A stretch of DNA of 34,640 nucleotides from Myxococcota bacterium (GTDB taxonomy: Bacteria; Myxococcota_A; Polyangia; Polyangiales; Houyiibacteriaceae), in assembly GCA_020629955.1 (NCBI GenBank), contig JAHDCI010000041.1:1-34640 (forward strand). The letters are read 5' to 3'. Position 1 is the stretch's first letter, and each line of letters begins with the position of its first letter. The position numbers and the translations under genes are program-made. The notes under the pieces are model-generated. The model saw only the letters and a list, made by a program, of their open reading frames with translations. It searched no databases and was not told where the DNA came from. This document shows positions 24,627-32,920 of the stretch, piece by piece.

Positions 24627-24751
24627 AATTACGGCAACTCGGCATCAACCTGATAGACTCAGAGCCTCAAACACGGTCCCCTCGTGAACTCTTCCCCCGC
24701 CAAATATCTTCGATTCTGCGCGCCTCCGCTGCGCATGGGGGACACGTAGCT

Positions 24752-26137
24752 ATGTTGCGTCCCAAGATTGGAGATTCTGTCGATCCCCAAACCGTCGTCG
24801 AGTTGAGGTCTGGAGCGAAGATCCCCGAGTACCCCTCCGTCGGAACCGTGGGGCCCTACGATGTGCTCGGACGCCTCGCACGTGGAGGCATGGCGGAGGT
24901 TTTCCTTGCGCGTGAGTCCACGGCGGATGGTCCACGCCACCTCGTTTTGAAATTCATCGCGCCCGAGCGCCGCAACGATGAATCCTTCGCCGGTCTCTTC
25001 GAGAAAGAGGCCGAGATTGGCCGTCAGCTCTTCCATCCGAACATCTGCCACGTCTACGAATACGGAAACCACCAGGGCAACCCGTTCATGTCCCTCGAGT
25101 ACGTGCACGGTGTTTCGCTCCTCACGGTACTGCGCCGAATTCAGAAGTTCGGAGGGCTTCCGCCTCGGCTAGCGGCTTATGTTTGCGCTGAAATCGCAGA
25201 TGCCCTCGACTACGTGCACAACGCCCGTGGGGTGATGGGAAAACCACTCGGGATCGTTCATCGTGACGTCAGTCCTCACAACATTATGGTGGGCTGGAAC
25301 GGGTCCGCGAAGCTTCTCGATTTCGGAATTGCTCGCGCGATGGCCTCCCAAGCGAATGAACATGGCGGCAAACGCGGCTACGCTTCTCCGGAACAGATTC
25401 GCATGGAGCCGGTTGACCCGCGCTCGGATGTCTTCTCGCTCGGCATTGTGCTCTGCGAGCTGCTCACTGGAAAACGCCTCTACGAGGAAGAGAACGTCGT
25501 CGAGCTCGCCGCCGCGATTACCATTGGCCCGGTACCGAACCCCACGGATGTGGACCCGGATATTCCTGCCCGAATCTCCTCGATCGTCCGCGTCGCGCTC
25601 GCGAAGAACGCGGAAGATCGATTTTTCACCGCAGGCGAGATGGCTTTCGCGCTTCGGCAATATCTTGAGGCAACGGGTGAGCCCACCGACGGGCGCGATC
25701 TTGCGCTCTTCCTCTCCGTCATGTTCGAAGACCCGTCGATGCGTGCCCCGCTCTCCGGAAGAACGGACCGTCACAAAGAACGATTCGAGTCGATCAAGAA
25801 GCGGCAAACCTTTGACGGGGTGTCGGTTTCTTCGAGTGATCCGGAGCCGATCGAGATACCCGCCGACTCGATTGCGCCACTTCCGGGCGAACCAACGCGT
25901 GCGGATCCAAGCTTTCAGCTTCAGCACTTGTCGCCCGCCGGTGCGGAGCTCCCTACCCCGGCCCGAGCTTCGGCGACGACGCTCTCATTGAAGCCGGGTG
26001 AGGGCGGACGGCTTTTCCCTCCCCCCGTCCCGCCGGACCCGGCTGCGGAAGAAGCTCGCTCGCTCGTCCGCTTCTTGATGATCATCGCCGCGACGGTCGT
26101 CCTCCTCTGCGTGCTCGGCTACTTCATTCTCGAGTGA
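24752..26137 (+). CDS. Tail-anchored eukaryote-type Ser/Thr protein kinase
   Basis: 461 aa. Kinase domain about residues 36-310: glycine loop ARGGMAEVF (43-51), Lys67, catalytic HRDVSPHNIM (170-179), DFG (190-192), SPE (212-214) with an activation segment shorter than in the first kinase of the window. Then a disordered Ser/Pro/Glu-rich linker and one C-terminal membrane helix (about 438-460) with only a few residues beyond, so the whole enzyme faces the cytoplasm and has no external sensor. The ATG has a GGGGGA 10 nt upstream. It is followed after 90 nt by a DnaK paralogue, so the kinase may act on, or be held by, that chaperone. Partner unproven. Confidence 0.95.
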   Translation: MLRPKIGDSVDPQTVVELRSGAKIPEYPSVGTVGPYDVLGRLARGGMAEVFLARESTADGPRHLVLKFIAPERRNDESFAGLFEKEAEIGRQLFHPNICHVYEYGNHQGNPFMSLEYVHGVSLLTVLRRIQKFGGLPPRLAAYVCAEIADALDYVHNARGVMGKPLGIVHRDVSPHNIMVGWNGSAKLLDFGIARAMASQANEHGGKRGYASPEQIRMEPVDPRSDVFSLGIVLCELLTGKRLYEEENVVELAAAITIGPVPNPTDVDPDIPARISSIVRVALAKNAEDRFFTAGEMAFALRQYLEATGEPTDGRDLALFLSVMFEDPSMRAPLSGRTDRHKERFESIKKRQTFDGVSVSSSDPEPIEIPADSIAPLPGEPTRADPSFQLQHLSPAGAELPTPARASATTLSLKPGEGGRLFPPPVPPDPAAEEARSLVRFLMIIAATVVLLCVLGYFILE

Positions 26138-26155
26138 ACAAGGGGGAAAACATCC

Positions 26156-26184
26156 TTGTATCGCCGTCCAACCCCCAGCATTAT
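26156..26184 (+). promoter_or_regulatory. Candidate internal promoter before the dnaK paralogue
   Basis: TTGTAT (26156-26161), 17-nt spacer, CATTAT (26179-26184). A small hairpin ACCCT/AGGGT (26195-26210) follows. No CIRCE-type element is visible. Confidence 0.3.
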
Positions 26185-26227
26185 CCTTCGATGAACCCTT
26201 TGTGTAGGGTCACGACGTGATTGGAAT

Positions 26228-28063
26228 ATGGGCAAGGTAATCGGGATCGATTTGGGTACGACGAACTGCTGCGTCGCAGTGGTTGTCGATGGCGAACCGC
26301 GGGTTATCGCCAACAAGGCGGGGTATAAGACGACGCCTTCGATCATTGCGATCACGGAGGATGGAAAACGCGTCGTTGGTCAGATTGCGGTTCGGCAGTC
26401 CATCACAAACCCCGAGCACACGGTGTATGCGACAAAGCGCTTGATGGGCAGAGCGTACGACTCCCCGCAGGTCAGTCACGCTCTGAGGACCGCGCCTTTC
26501 GGTCTCGTGAAGGGCAACGACGGTGGTGTACGCATCGTGCTCCGGGAGAAGCAGTTCTCGGTCCCCGAGATTTCGGCGATTCTTCTCCAGGAGATGCGTG
26601 TCGTCGCGGAAGAGTTCCTCGGTGAAGAAGTCGACCAAGCGGTCGTAACCGTGCCGGCGTACTTCAACGATGCGCAGCGCCAGGCTGTTCGAGACGCGGG
26701 GCTCATCGCTGGGCTCGAAGTCTTGCGCATCATTAACGAGCCGACGGCAGCTTCACTTGCATACGGGTTCGGTCGCGGTTTCAACAAAACCATCGCCGTA
26801 TACGATCTCGGCGGCGGAACCTTCGATATCTCGATCGTGCGCGTCGAAGAAGGGACGTTCCGCGTCATCTCGACCACTGGCGACTCGTTCCTTGGCGGAG
26901 AGGACTTCGACGATCGCGTGATGGAATGGCTTATTCGCGGTTTTCAGGCGCAAGAAGACGAAGACCTTCGTCAGCACGCCGTCGCGGTGCAGCGTCTTAA
27001 GCAGGCCGCTCAGAAAGCAAAGTGCGAGCTCTCCACGCGAAACTCGGCAGAAGTGCAGCTGCCCTTTATCGTATCGACCGGACCGCGCGCGCCTCTCCAT
27101 ATGCACTATGAGATTTCCCGGGAACAGCTTGAGAAGCTGACCGATGATCTCGTTGAGCGAACGATGGAGATCTGTCGACGCGGCCTGCAGATGGCGGGGA
27201 TGCAACCTGGCGAGATTGATGACGTCGTCCTCGTTGGCGGCATGACACGAATGCCTGCGGTTCAGGCGGCGGTCGAAACTCTCTTCGGCAGGACCCCAGC
27301 GAAGAACGTGCACCCGGATGAAGCGGTGGCACTCGGCGCTGCCATTCAAGGTGCCTCGCTCGTGGATGATATCGACGAGCTCTCTCTCGAAGATGTCACC
27401 GCGCACTCGCTCGGCATCGCGACTGCTGGCGATCATTTCGAAGTGCTGCTTCCCGCCAATACGGCGGTTCCATGCCGCGTACCGAATATCTTCACAACCC
27501 ACCGCGACGGACAGGATCAGCTCCGGATCGTTGTTCTGCAGGGCGAGTCCCCAAGGGCAAGCGCCAACGAGCTGCTGCAGGATTTTGCGTTGACCGGTTT
27601 GCGATCGGCGCCTGCCGGAGAGGTCGAAGTGGAAGTCGCATTCGAGATCGACCCGGATGGGATTTTCAGTGTTTCTGCGAAGGATCTCGAAACCGGTGAA
27701 GAAGCTCGGGTGGAAGTGAACGGCCAGAGCGGGTTCGATGAACAAGAGCTTCAAGAGATGGCGCGCGATAGCCAAGACTTCCTGGAGGAGCGCCGAACTT
27801 CCGAAGCCGCGGAAGAGCTCAAACAGGCCGTGCAATCGCTCCTCGCTGAGCTCGACCGGCTCTTCGATGAAGCGGATCGTTGGGTGGGCGCGAACCCATC
27901 CGCCGCGCTGACGTTGAGCCACGCCCGGCATGCGTTCGACAAAGCGAATGCTTCCGTGGAGAGCGCCTCTCGCGCGGAACTCGCGGAGCAACTCGTCATC
28001 CTCGAAGATGCGAAGTCGATGGTCCAGCGGCTGCTCCGCGAAACCGACGGTCAACGTCGGTAG
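26228..28063 (+). CDS. DnaK/Hsp70 family chaperone (divergent paralogue)
   Basis: ATP-driven chaperone. 611 aa. ATPase domain with VIGIDLGTTNCCVAVV (phosphate 1), VVTVPAYFNDAQRQAVRDAG, IINEPTAASLAYGFG (168-182), DLGGGTFDISIV (193-204), DSFLGGEDFDDR and VLVGGMTRMPAVQ. The substrate domain starts near DVTAHSLGIATAGDHFEVL (housekeeping DnaK has DVTPLSLGIET here) and reads LQGESPRASANELL instead of the usual QGER motif. The helical lid ends in LLRETDGQRR, without the EEV(D)-like tail. No grpE or dnaJ is next to it. These differences suggest a specialised Hsp70 like the multiple paralogues of myxobacteria (e.g. StkA) rather than the housekeeping copy. It sits between a kinase and a membrane protein. 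Confidence 0.95.
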   Translation: MGKVIGIDLGTTNCCVAVVVDGEPRVIANKAGYKTTPSIIAITEDGKRVVGQIAVRQSITNPEHTVYATKRLMGRAYDSPQVSHALRTAPFGLVKGNDGGVRIVLREKQFSVPEISAILLQEMRVVAEEFLGEEVDQAVVTVPAYFNDAQRQAVRDAGLIAGLEVLRIINEPTAASLAYGFGRGFNKTIAVYDLGGGTFDISIVRVEEGTFRVISTTGDSFLGGEDFDDRVMEWLIRGFQAQEDEDLRQHAVAVQRLKQAAQKAKCELSTRNSAEVQLPFIVSTGPRAPLHMHYEISREQLEKLTDDLVERTMEICRRGLQMAGMQPGEIDDVVLVGGMTRMPAVQAAVETLFGRTPAKNVHPDEAVALGAAIQGASLVDDIDELSLEDVTAHSLGIATAGDHFEVLLPANTAVPCRVPNIFTTHRDGQDQLRIVVLQGESPRASANELLQDFALTGLRSAPAGEVEVEVAFEIDPDGIFSVSAKDLETGEEARVEVNGQSGFDEQELQEMARDSQDFLEERRTSEAAEELKQAVQSLLAELDRLFDEADRWVGANPSAALTLSHARHAFDKANASVESASRAELAEQLVILEDAKSMVQRLLRETDGQRR

Positions 28064-28066
28064 CGT
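28061..28066 (+). promoter_or_regulatory. TANNNT box before the PH-like membrane protein gene
   Basis: TAGCGT 7 nt before the ATG at 28074; it overlaps the dnaK stop codon, so it may be coincidental. Confidence 0.2.
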
Positions 28067-28073
28067 TCGCAAA

Positions 28074-28577
28074 ATGGGGTATCGCGAAGCGAATACGGAA
28101 GAGCGCTACGCCGGGCTTCACGAGGGCGAGGACCTTCGCTTCGAGATCGAATCTGCTCCGGTTCGCGTCTCGCCCTGGGCGCTGCTCGCGCTCTTTCTTC
28201 CCGTTGTGATTCCCGGCGTCTACTTCATTCTCGATAACTCCGGGATGAAAGATATCGTCACGGGCGTCGTGATTCTGACCTTTGCGTTTGGGCTCCCGCT
28301 CGTGATCCTGCGCGCGGCACGTCGGGCAAAGCGCAGTCGCTACTACATCACGGATCAACGCATCCTTTTGGTTTCATCCGATCGTGAAGTCGAGCTTCTT
28401 CCCTCTGCGATTGTCGAGGTGACGGAGCGTTCGGCGTCCTCCGGCTCAGGGGGCGTTCTGGAGCTGAAGCACGCGGCTGGAATCCGAATGCTACGCGTCG
28501 AGACGGACCTCCGAGAACTTCGCGAAGCCGTTGACGAACTCCGCACTCGAGTCCTCGCGTCTGGCAGGGAGAACTGA
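28074..28577 (+). CDS. Small membrane protein with bacterial PH-like domain
   Basis: 167 aa. N-terminal polar segment, two membrane helices ([19 protein letters not shown] and [19 protein letters not shown]), then a basic turn ([10 protein letters not shown]) and [20 protein letters not shown]. The last matches the YxxTxxRil strand that opens bacterial PH (bPH) domains. It continues [20 protein letters not shown]. The PH-like part should lie in the cytoplasm at the membrane. The gene follows the DnaK paralogue by 10 nt, so it is probably in the same operon; the ATG at 28074 is the first suitable start after that stop. The role is unknown; it could dock the chaperone or kinase at the membrane. 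Confidence 0.8.
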   Translation: MGYREANTEERYAGLHEGEDLRFEIESAPVRVSPWALLALFLPVVIPGVYFILDNSGMKDIVTGVVILTFAFGLPLVILRAARRAKRSRYYITDQRILLVSSDREVELLPSAIVEVTERSASSGSGGVLELKHAAGIRMLRVETDLRELREAVDELRTRVLASGREN

Positions 28578-28583
28578 ATCGCG

Positions 28584-28607
28584 TTCGGCGCTTTTGGCGC
28601 TGCCGAA
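28584..28607 (+). other. Hairpin between the PH-like gene and kbl
   Basis: TTCGGCGC ... GCTGCCGAA can form an 8-bp stem (one G-T) with an 8-nt loop just after the stop codon; no U-run follows. Possible weak terminator or 3'-end stabiliser. Confidence 0.3.
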
Positions 28608-28622
28608 ACTCGCTCCCCGCTG

Positions 28623-28628
28623 TATAGT
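28623..28628 (+). promoter_or_regulatory. Candidate -10 box (leaderless start) of kbl
   Basis: TATAGT 7 nt before the ATG at 28636, with CTGCCG 17 nt upstream as a weak -35. No Shine-Dalgarno. Confidence 0.5.
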
Positions 28629-28635
28629 CCGCGCC

Positions 28636-29829
28636 ATGAACGCAGGACTGCTCGAGCACTTCAAAAACGAAACCGAAGCCCTCAAGGGACAGGGACTCTT
28701 CAAAGAGGAGCGGGTGATCACCACTCCGCAGCGCGCTTCGATCGGCGTGAAAGGCGGCCAGGAAGTCATCAACTTCTGCGCGAATAACTATCTCGGTCTT
28801 GCCGACCATCCGGCGCTCGTTGACGCCGCAAAGGCAGCGGCCGAGCGCTACGGCTTTGGTATGGCCTCGGTGCGGTTTATCTGCGGCACTCAGGATGTGC
28901 ACAAGGAACTCGAAGAACGCATCAGCGGATTTCTCGGGACCGAAGATACAATCCTCTATTCGAGCTGCTTTGATGCGAACGGTGGTTTCTTTGAGACCTG
29001 TTTCGGCAAAGAAGACGCGATCATCAGCGATTCGTTGAACCACGCTTCGATCATCGACGGTATTCGCCTCTGCAAGGCTCAGCGCTTCCGTTACAAGAAC
29101 AACGATATGGCGGACCTCCGAGCGAAGCTCGAAGAGGCGAAGGATGCGCGCTTCAAGATCATTGTTACCGACGCGGTCTTTTCGATGGACGGCTACTATG
29201 CCGACCTCGAGGCGATCTGCGACCTCGCCGACGAGTACGGCGCAATCACCTTTATGGATGACTGCCACGCGGTCGGTTTTGTGGGCGATAAGGGGCGGGG
29301 GACGCACGAGAAGCTCGGCGTGATGGGCCGCATCGATATCATCACCGGCACGCTCGGAAAGGCGCTTGGCGGCGCCTCGGGTGGGTATACGAGCGGACGC
29401 AAAGAGATCATCGCTTGGCTGCGTCAGCGAAGCCGGCCCTATCTCTTCTCGAATACCCTCGCGCCCATCATCGCCGCGACCTCGCTGAAGGTGTTTGATG
29501 TGCTGGAGAGTGAGGGTGATGCCCTTCGCGCAAAGCTCTGGGAGAACGCCGCGTACTTCCGCGAAAAGATGGGCGCCGCAGGCTTCTCCCTCTTGCCTGG
29601 CGAGCACGCGATCATTCCCGTCATGCTTGGCGACGCACGCGTCGCATCCGAAATGGCCGACCGGCTGCTCGAGCGCGGCATCTACGTGATTGGCTTTTCG
29701 TACCCCGTCGTTCCGAAGGGGGAGGCACGGATTCGCACGCAGATGTCTGCGGCGCACGATAAGGCGCATCTCGACCGCGCGATTGACGCTTTCATTGACG
29801 TTGGAAAAGAGATGGGAGTCATCGCTTGA
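28636..29829 (+). CDS. kbl: 2-amino-3-ketobutyrate CoA ligase (glycine C-acetyltransferase)
   Basis: PLP enzyme that splits 2-amino-3-oxobutanoate with CoA into glycine and acetyl-CoA, the second step of threonine degradation by the Tdh-Kbl route. 397 aa, the family length. Signatures: [43 protein letters not shown] (H136), [11 protein letters not shown] (D208, H211), and the Schiff-base lysine K242 in [15 protein letters not shown]. Cytosolic. Its stop overlaps the tdh start, so both enzymes are made together and the unstable intermediate can be passed on. The ATG at 28636 matches E. coli Kbl's N-terminal layout; the longer open frame upstream is not used. Confidence 0.97.
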   Translation: MNAGLLEHFKNETEALKGQGLFKEERVITTPQRASIGVKGGQEVINFCANNYLGLADHPALVDAAKAAAERYGFGMASVRFICGTQDVHKELEERISGFLGTEDTILYSSCFDANGGFFETCFGKEDAIISDSLNHASIIDGIRLCKAQRFRYKNNDMADLRAKLEEAKDARFKIIVTDAVFSMDGYYADLEAICDLADEYGAITFMDDCHAVGFVGDKGRGTHEKLGVMGRIDIITGTLGKALGGASGGYTSGRKEIIAWLRQRSRPYLFSNTLAPIIAATSLKVFDVLESEGDALRAKLWENAAYFREKMGAAGFSLLPGEHAIIPVMLGDARVASEMADRLLERGIYVIGFSYPVVPKGEARIRTQMSAAHDKAHLDRAIDAFIDVGKEMGVIA

Positions 29830-30863
29830 GCGGCTCGAGCATGAAGGCGCTCGTCAAGCGTGAGGCACGCGAAGGTATCTGGATGGAGGAGGTCCCTCGT
29901 CCGGAGATCGGTCCGAACGACCTCCTCGTGAAAATCCGGAAGACCGCGATCTGCGGAACCGACGTACACATCTACAATTGGGATGCGTGGTCTCAAGCGA
30001 CCATCCCCGTCCCGATGACAATCGGCCACGAGTTTGTCGGCGTCGTGGAAGAAGTTGGGAGCCACGTGCGCGGCTTTGAGGTGGGTGACCGCGTGAGCGG
30101 GGAGGGCCACATCACGTGTGGACACTGCCGAAACTGTCGCGCCGGCAAGAGGCACCTCTGCCGAAACACCATTGGGATCGGCGTAAACCGAAATGGCGCC
30201 TTCGCGGAGTTCTTGAGCATCCCGGCAGACAACGCCTTTAAGCTCAAGGATGCCATCTCTGACGATATCGCGTCGTATCTCGATCCGCTCGGCAACGCGG
30301 CGCATACCGCGCTCAGCTTTGATCTCGTCGGCGAAGATGTGCTCATTACCGGTGCCGGGCCCATCGGCGTGATGGCAGCCGCGATCTGCAAACACGTCGG
30401 CGCGCGCAATGTCGTTGTCACGGACATCAATCCTTACCGCTTGGACCTCGCGAAAAAGATGGGCGCAGATATCGCGCTCGATGTTCGCGAAGGCCGCATT
30501 CGCGACACGATGGGTCCCCTCGGCATGACCGAGGGGTTCGATGTCGGACTGGAGATGAGCGGCGTGCCCTCTGCCTTTCAGGAAATGATCGGCGCAATGA
30601 ACCACGGCGGCCGCATCGCCATGCTGGGCATCCCCCCAAGCGATATGTCGATCGACTGGAATCAGGTGATCTTCAAAGGGCTTGTACTGAAGGGGATCTA
30701 CGGCCGGGAGATGTTCGAGACTTGGTACAAGATGAGCTCGATGCTCCAGTCTGGGCTCGATGTTTCCCCGCTATTGACGCATCGCTTCCCCATCGATGAT
30801 TTCCAAGAGGGCTTCGATATTATGCGCAGCGGCAATAGCGGAAAGGTCGTTCTCGAATGGTAA
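29826..30863 (+). CDS. tdh: L-threonine 3-dehydrogenase
   Basis: Zinc- and NAD-dependent oxidation of L-threonine to 2-amino-3-ketobutyrate. 345 aa, closely similar to E. coli Tdh along its length ([76 protein letters not shown]). Catalytic zinc ligands C43, H68, E69; structural zinc C98, C101, C104, C112; nucleotide loop GAGPIG. The TTG start overlaps the kbl TGA and has GGGAG 7 nt upstream. The ATG at 29841 would give the E. coli-like N-terminus MKAL and is the alternative. Its own stop overlaps the next gene by 7 nt. Confidence 0.97.
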   Translation: MSGSSMKALVKREAREGIWMEEVPRPEIGPNDLLVKIRKTAICGTDVHIYNWDAWSQATIPVPMTIGHEFVGVVEEVGSHVRGFEVGDRVSGEGHITCGHCRNCRAGKRHLCRNTIGIGVNRNGAFAEFLSIPADNAFKLKDAISDDIASYLDPLGNAAHTALSFDLVGEDVLITGAGPIGVMAAAICKHVGARNVVVTDINPYRLDLAKKMGADIALDVREGRIRDTMGPLGMTEGFDVGLEMSGVPSAFQEMIGAMNHGGRIAMLGIPPSDMSIDWNQVIFKGLVLKGIYGREMFETWYKMSSMLQSGLDVSPLLTHRFPIDDFQEGFDIMRSGNSGKVVLEW

Positions 30864-31819
30864 GGCACGTCGCGCTGCTCGGTATCATTGGCGTGCTTTC
30901 GGGCTGTCTTCACGCGTCGAATAACGCAGAAGGGGGGGCGATCGGATTTGCAGCGGATGAGGACCAGCTCTTCGTCGCTCGTGGCGCCGAAGGTCTTGAG
31001 CGCCGGCTTTTAACCGGAGAGACCAACGCCGTTGATGCGTTGGCCGGTTCGATGGATTCGGTCGATGATGTCGCTCTCTGCGGGGATGTTCTCTTCGTAC
31101 TCGATGGGGACGACGGGTACGTTCGGTCCGCGCGGCTCACTCTTTCGGGCGAGCCGACATGGGGCGATCCCATCAGCGTCCCCGTCGGCCCTTACACCGG
31201 CATCGCATGCGCTCTCGGCGGCCCGCTCGTCGTCTCCGGGGGGACGAGCGAGACGAGTGTTTTCGATGTCGACAACGCGACCCCTCCCGCCCTCAGCCTC
31301 CGCGTTCAAGAAAAGATCGAGCGTGGTCAGCCCGATGTTGCGATGGTTCCGGGCGGCGAGCTCGCGCTAACTCCTACGCACTTTTCGAGCGATGGTTCCT
31401 TCGGCGCGTCGCTCGTTCAGCTCTCGGATCTGACAATCCTTGACCAGGCTCCTCTCGATGGCGCGGGGTTTACGGCCGGCGGCGGTCGTCCATCAAGCTG
31501 GCCTGCGCAGGCGGTCGTTCTGAGCTCGGAGCTCGCCTACGTCGCACACGGCGGGGGGCTTTCGGAGCTTACCCTGAGCTCCGCTTCGCTGGCTCTTGCG
31601 CGGACCTTCCCCGTCGGAGAGTCCGTAACACTCGCGATTGAAGGACAGGTTGCCTATGTCGCGGTTGCAGAACCTCCCTCGCTGGTGTCCGTCAATCTCA
31701 CTGATGGTTCGGTGACGCGCACGGAGACATTGAGCGAGCCCGCCGTCGATGTCGCGGTCTTCTCAGATCAGGTTCAAGTCGCATTGCCATCGGCGGGTGT
31801 CCTCGCGTTTCCACTCTGA
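30857..31819 (+). CDS. Propeller-like lipoprotein
   Basis: 320 aa. Short signal peptide [14 protein letters not shown] with lipobox LSGC (Cys17). The mature part is a series of ~40-residue beta-strand repeats ([71 protein letters not shown]) like a YVTN/quinoprotein-type beta-propeller. No catalytic motif is evident; such proteins usually bind partners. The ATG lies inside the end of tdh (7-nt overlap), so it is co-translated with kbl-tdh, although a link to threonine catabolism is not obvious and may be only positional. Confidence 0.78.
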   Translation: MVRHVALLGIIGVLSGCLHASNNAEGGAIGFAADEDQLFVARGAEGLERRLLTGETNAVDALAGSMDSVDDVALCGDVLFVLDGDDGYVRSARLTLSGEPTWGDPISVPVGPYTGIACALGGPLVVSGGTSETSVFDVDNATPPALSLRVQEKIERGQPDVAMVPGGELALTPTHFSSDGSFGASLVQLSDLTILDQAPLDGAGFTAGGGRPSSWPAQAVVLSSELAYVAHGGGLSELTLSSASLALARTFPVGESVTLAIEGQVAYVAVAEPPSLVSVNLTDGSVTRTETLSEPAVDVAVFSDQVQVALPSAGVLAFPL

Positions 31820-31838
31820 GTTCTCGAAAGGTCTCCTT

Positions 31839-32489
31839 ATGTCGTCCTCGATTCCCTTCGCTTCTTTGGCCTGTTCGCTGGTTGTATTTCTTGCGGTCGC
31901 CGGCGGGTTGGTCTTTTTCTTGATGCGTAAGCGAGACTCTGGAGTCTCTCGAGAGGCACCTGCTGGCTTTGCGCCGGCGCCTCTCGCGAGGGAGATCGTT
32001 TGTTTCCTTCGATTCGAAGGCGAAGAGGACGAAAGCTATGTGCAGGATATCGCGCGCCGCTTCTCGAGAATCAGCTCAGCGGCTCAGGCGCGGGATGCGG
32101 CGCTCGCGTTGGTCCGCGCGGCACCCACGGCAACGCACGCTTGGCTTGGGCCCAAGAGTGAAGTCCCCGATCTGGGTGCGATTCGTTCGGGGCTCGGCTT
32201 CGGTGCGTATATTGGACTCTACGCCAGCGCGAGAACGGCGCTCGACACCGTCGCCGATGATCGATCGCTCGATCGGGTCGTGCAGACCCTTCGCGACGTT
32301 GCGAAGTGGACCGACGCCGAATTCGTGAACGCCCAGGTCCTCTCACCCCAGGCCGGAACAAGCGGACCCGTGTTGGTGGCTGTAAATCCCGAATCCCGTC
32401 CGGGCATGCAGCTTTGCGCGTATTGCGGCCACCCGAATCCGGCGCACGAAACGGTCTGTGCGAATTGCGGGGCCCGCGCAGCGTCGTAG
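31839..32489 (+). CDS. Membrane-anchored protein with C-terminal zinc ribbon
   Basis: 216 aa. An N-terminal membrane helix (ASLACSLVVFLAVAGGLVFFL) is followed by MRKRD, so the body should face the cytoplasm. The middle helical domain (DIARRFSRISSAAQARDAAL, ALVRAAPTATHAWLG, LDTVADDRSLDRVVQTLRDV) bears a weak resemblance to DUF1517. The C-terminus is a compact zinc ribbon with C193, C196, C207 and C210 (LCAYCGHPNPAHETVCANCG). The start has AAAGG 7 nt upstream of the ATG. Follows the propeller lipoprotein by 19 nt and ends at a terminator. No function can be assigned. Confidence 0.8.
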   Translation: MSSSIPFASLACSLVVFLAVAGGLVFFLMRKRDSGVSREAPAGFAPAPLAREIVCFLRFEGEEDESYVQDIARRFSRISSAAQARDAALALVRAAPTATHAWLGPKSEVPDLGAIRSGLGFGAYIGLYASARTALDTVADDRSLDRVVQTLRDVAKWTDAEFVNAQVLSPQAGTSGPVLVAVNPESRPGMQLCAYCGHPNPAHETVCANCGARAAS

Positions 32490-32512
32490 TTCGCGGATGA
32501 AAGGGCCGAGCT

Positions 32513-32533
32513 ACAGCCTGCTCGCTGTTTTTT
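32513..32533 (+). terminator. Terminator of the kbl-tdh operon
   Basis: ACAGC / GCTGT arms with a 6-nt loop followed by five more T residues. A wider inverted pair GATGAAAG (32496-32503) / CTTTCATC (32556-32563) surrounds it in the convergent gap. Confidence 0.55.
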
Positions 32534-32551
32534 CCTCAAGCGGATTGGGAT

Positions 32552-32920
32552 TCATCTTTCATCAAGCGCCCATGGGGGACGTTTTCTTGGGATCGGCTCG
32601 GCGGAGAAGCCGCTAATGCGAGCGACCAGCTGAAGGAGCACGCGATAGAGCGTTCCGACCACCGTTAGGACAAACGCGAGGCGCACGCCGAGAAACGTGA
32701 ACGCGACGAATGCTGTCGCGAGGGATGCGCCTGTTGGAGCGAGTAGAACCCCTGCGACGTTCTGATCGATGCAAAACTCGACGAGGACAAGGTCGACGAG
32801 AGCGAGCCCAACGAAAGCGATGATGCGCATGCCGAGCGCCTTTTGGGATGAGCGCGTTTTGAGCACGCCGGCTTCATCATCCTTCCCTCTTTCCCTATCT
32901 CGCCCGGCCGTTTCGTTCAT
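32552..32920 (-). CDS. Small membrane protein of unknown function
   Basis: 122 aa. A charged N-terminus is followed by about three hydrophobic helices (MRIIAFVGLALVDLVLVEF, VLLAPTGASLATAFVAFTFL, LAFVLTVVGTLYRVLL) and a basic, Pro-rich tail (PIPRKRPPW). Its ATG overlaps the stop of the upstream gene (ATGA), which is the main evidence that it is real and works with that protein. No family recognised. Confidence 0.65.
   Translation of the reverse strand: MNETAGRDRERGKDDEAGVLKTRSSQKALGMRIIAFVGLALVDLVLVEFCIDQNVAGVLLAPTGASLATAFVAFTFLGVRLAFVLTVVGTLYRVLLQLVARISGFSAEPIPRKRPPWALDER

Noticed and set aside
26138..26227. CIRCE or heat-shock-type control element before the dnaK paralogue
   Set aside because: No TTAGCACTC-type inverted repeat is present; only a short ACCCT/AGGGT hairpin and a weak sigma70-like pair.
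26753..28072. Long open frame antisense to the DnaK gene (439 codons)
   Set aside because: Mirror of a secure Hsp70 gene in GC-rich DNA; the translation has no recognisable domain and no independent start signal.
28348..29769. Long open frame antisense to kbl (473 codons)
   Set aside because: Covers a gene identified with high confidence on the other strand; its translation lacks any family feature.
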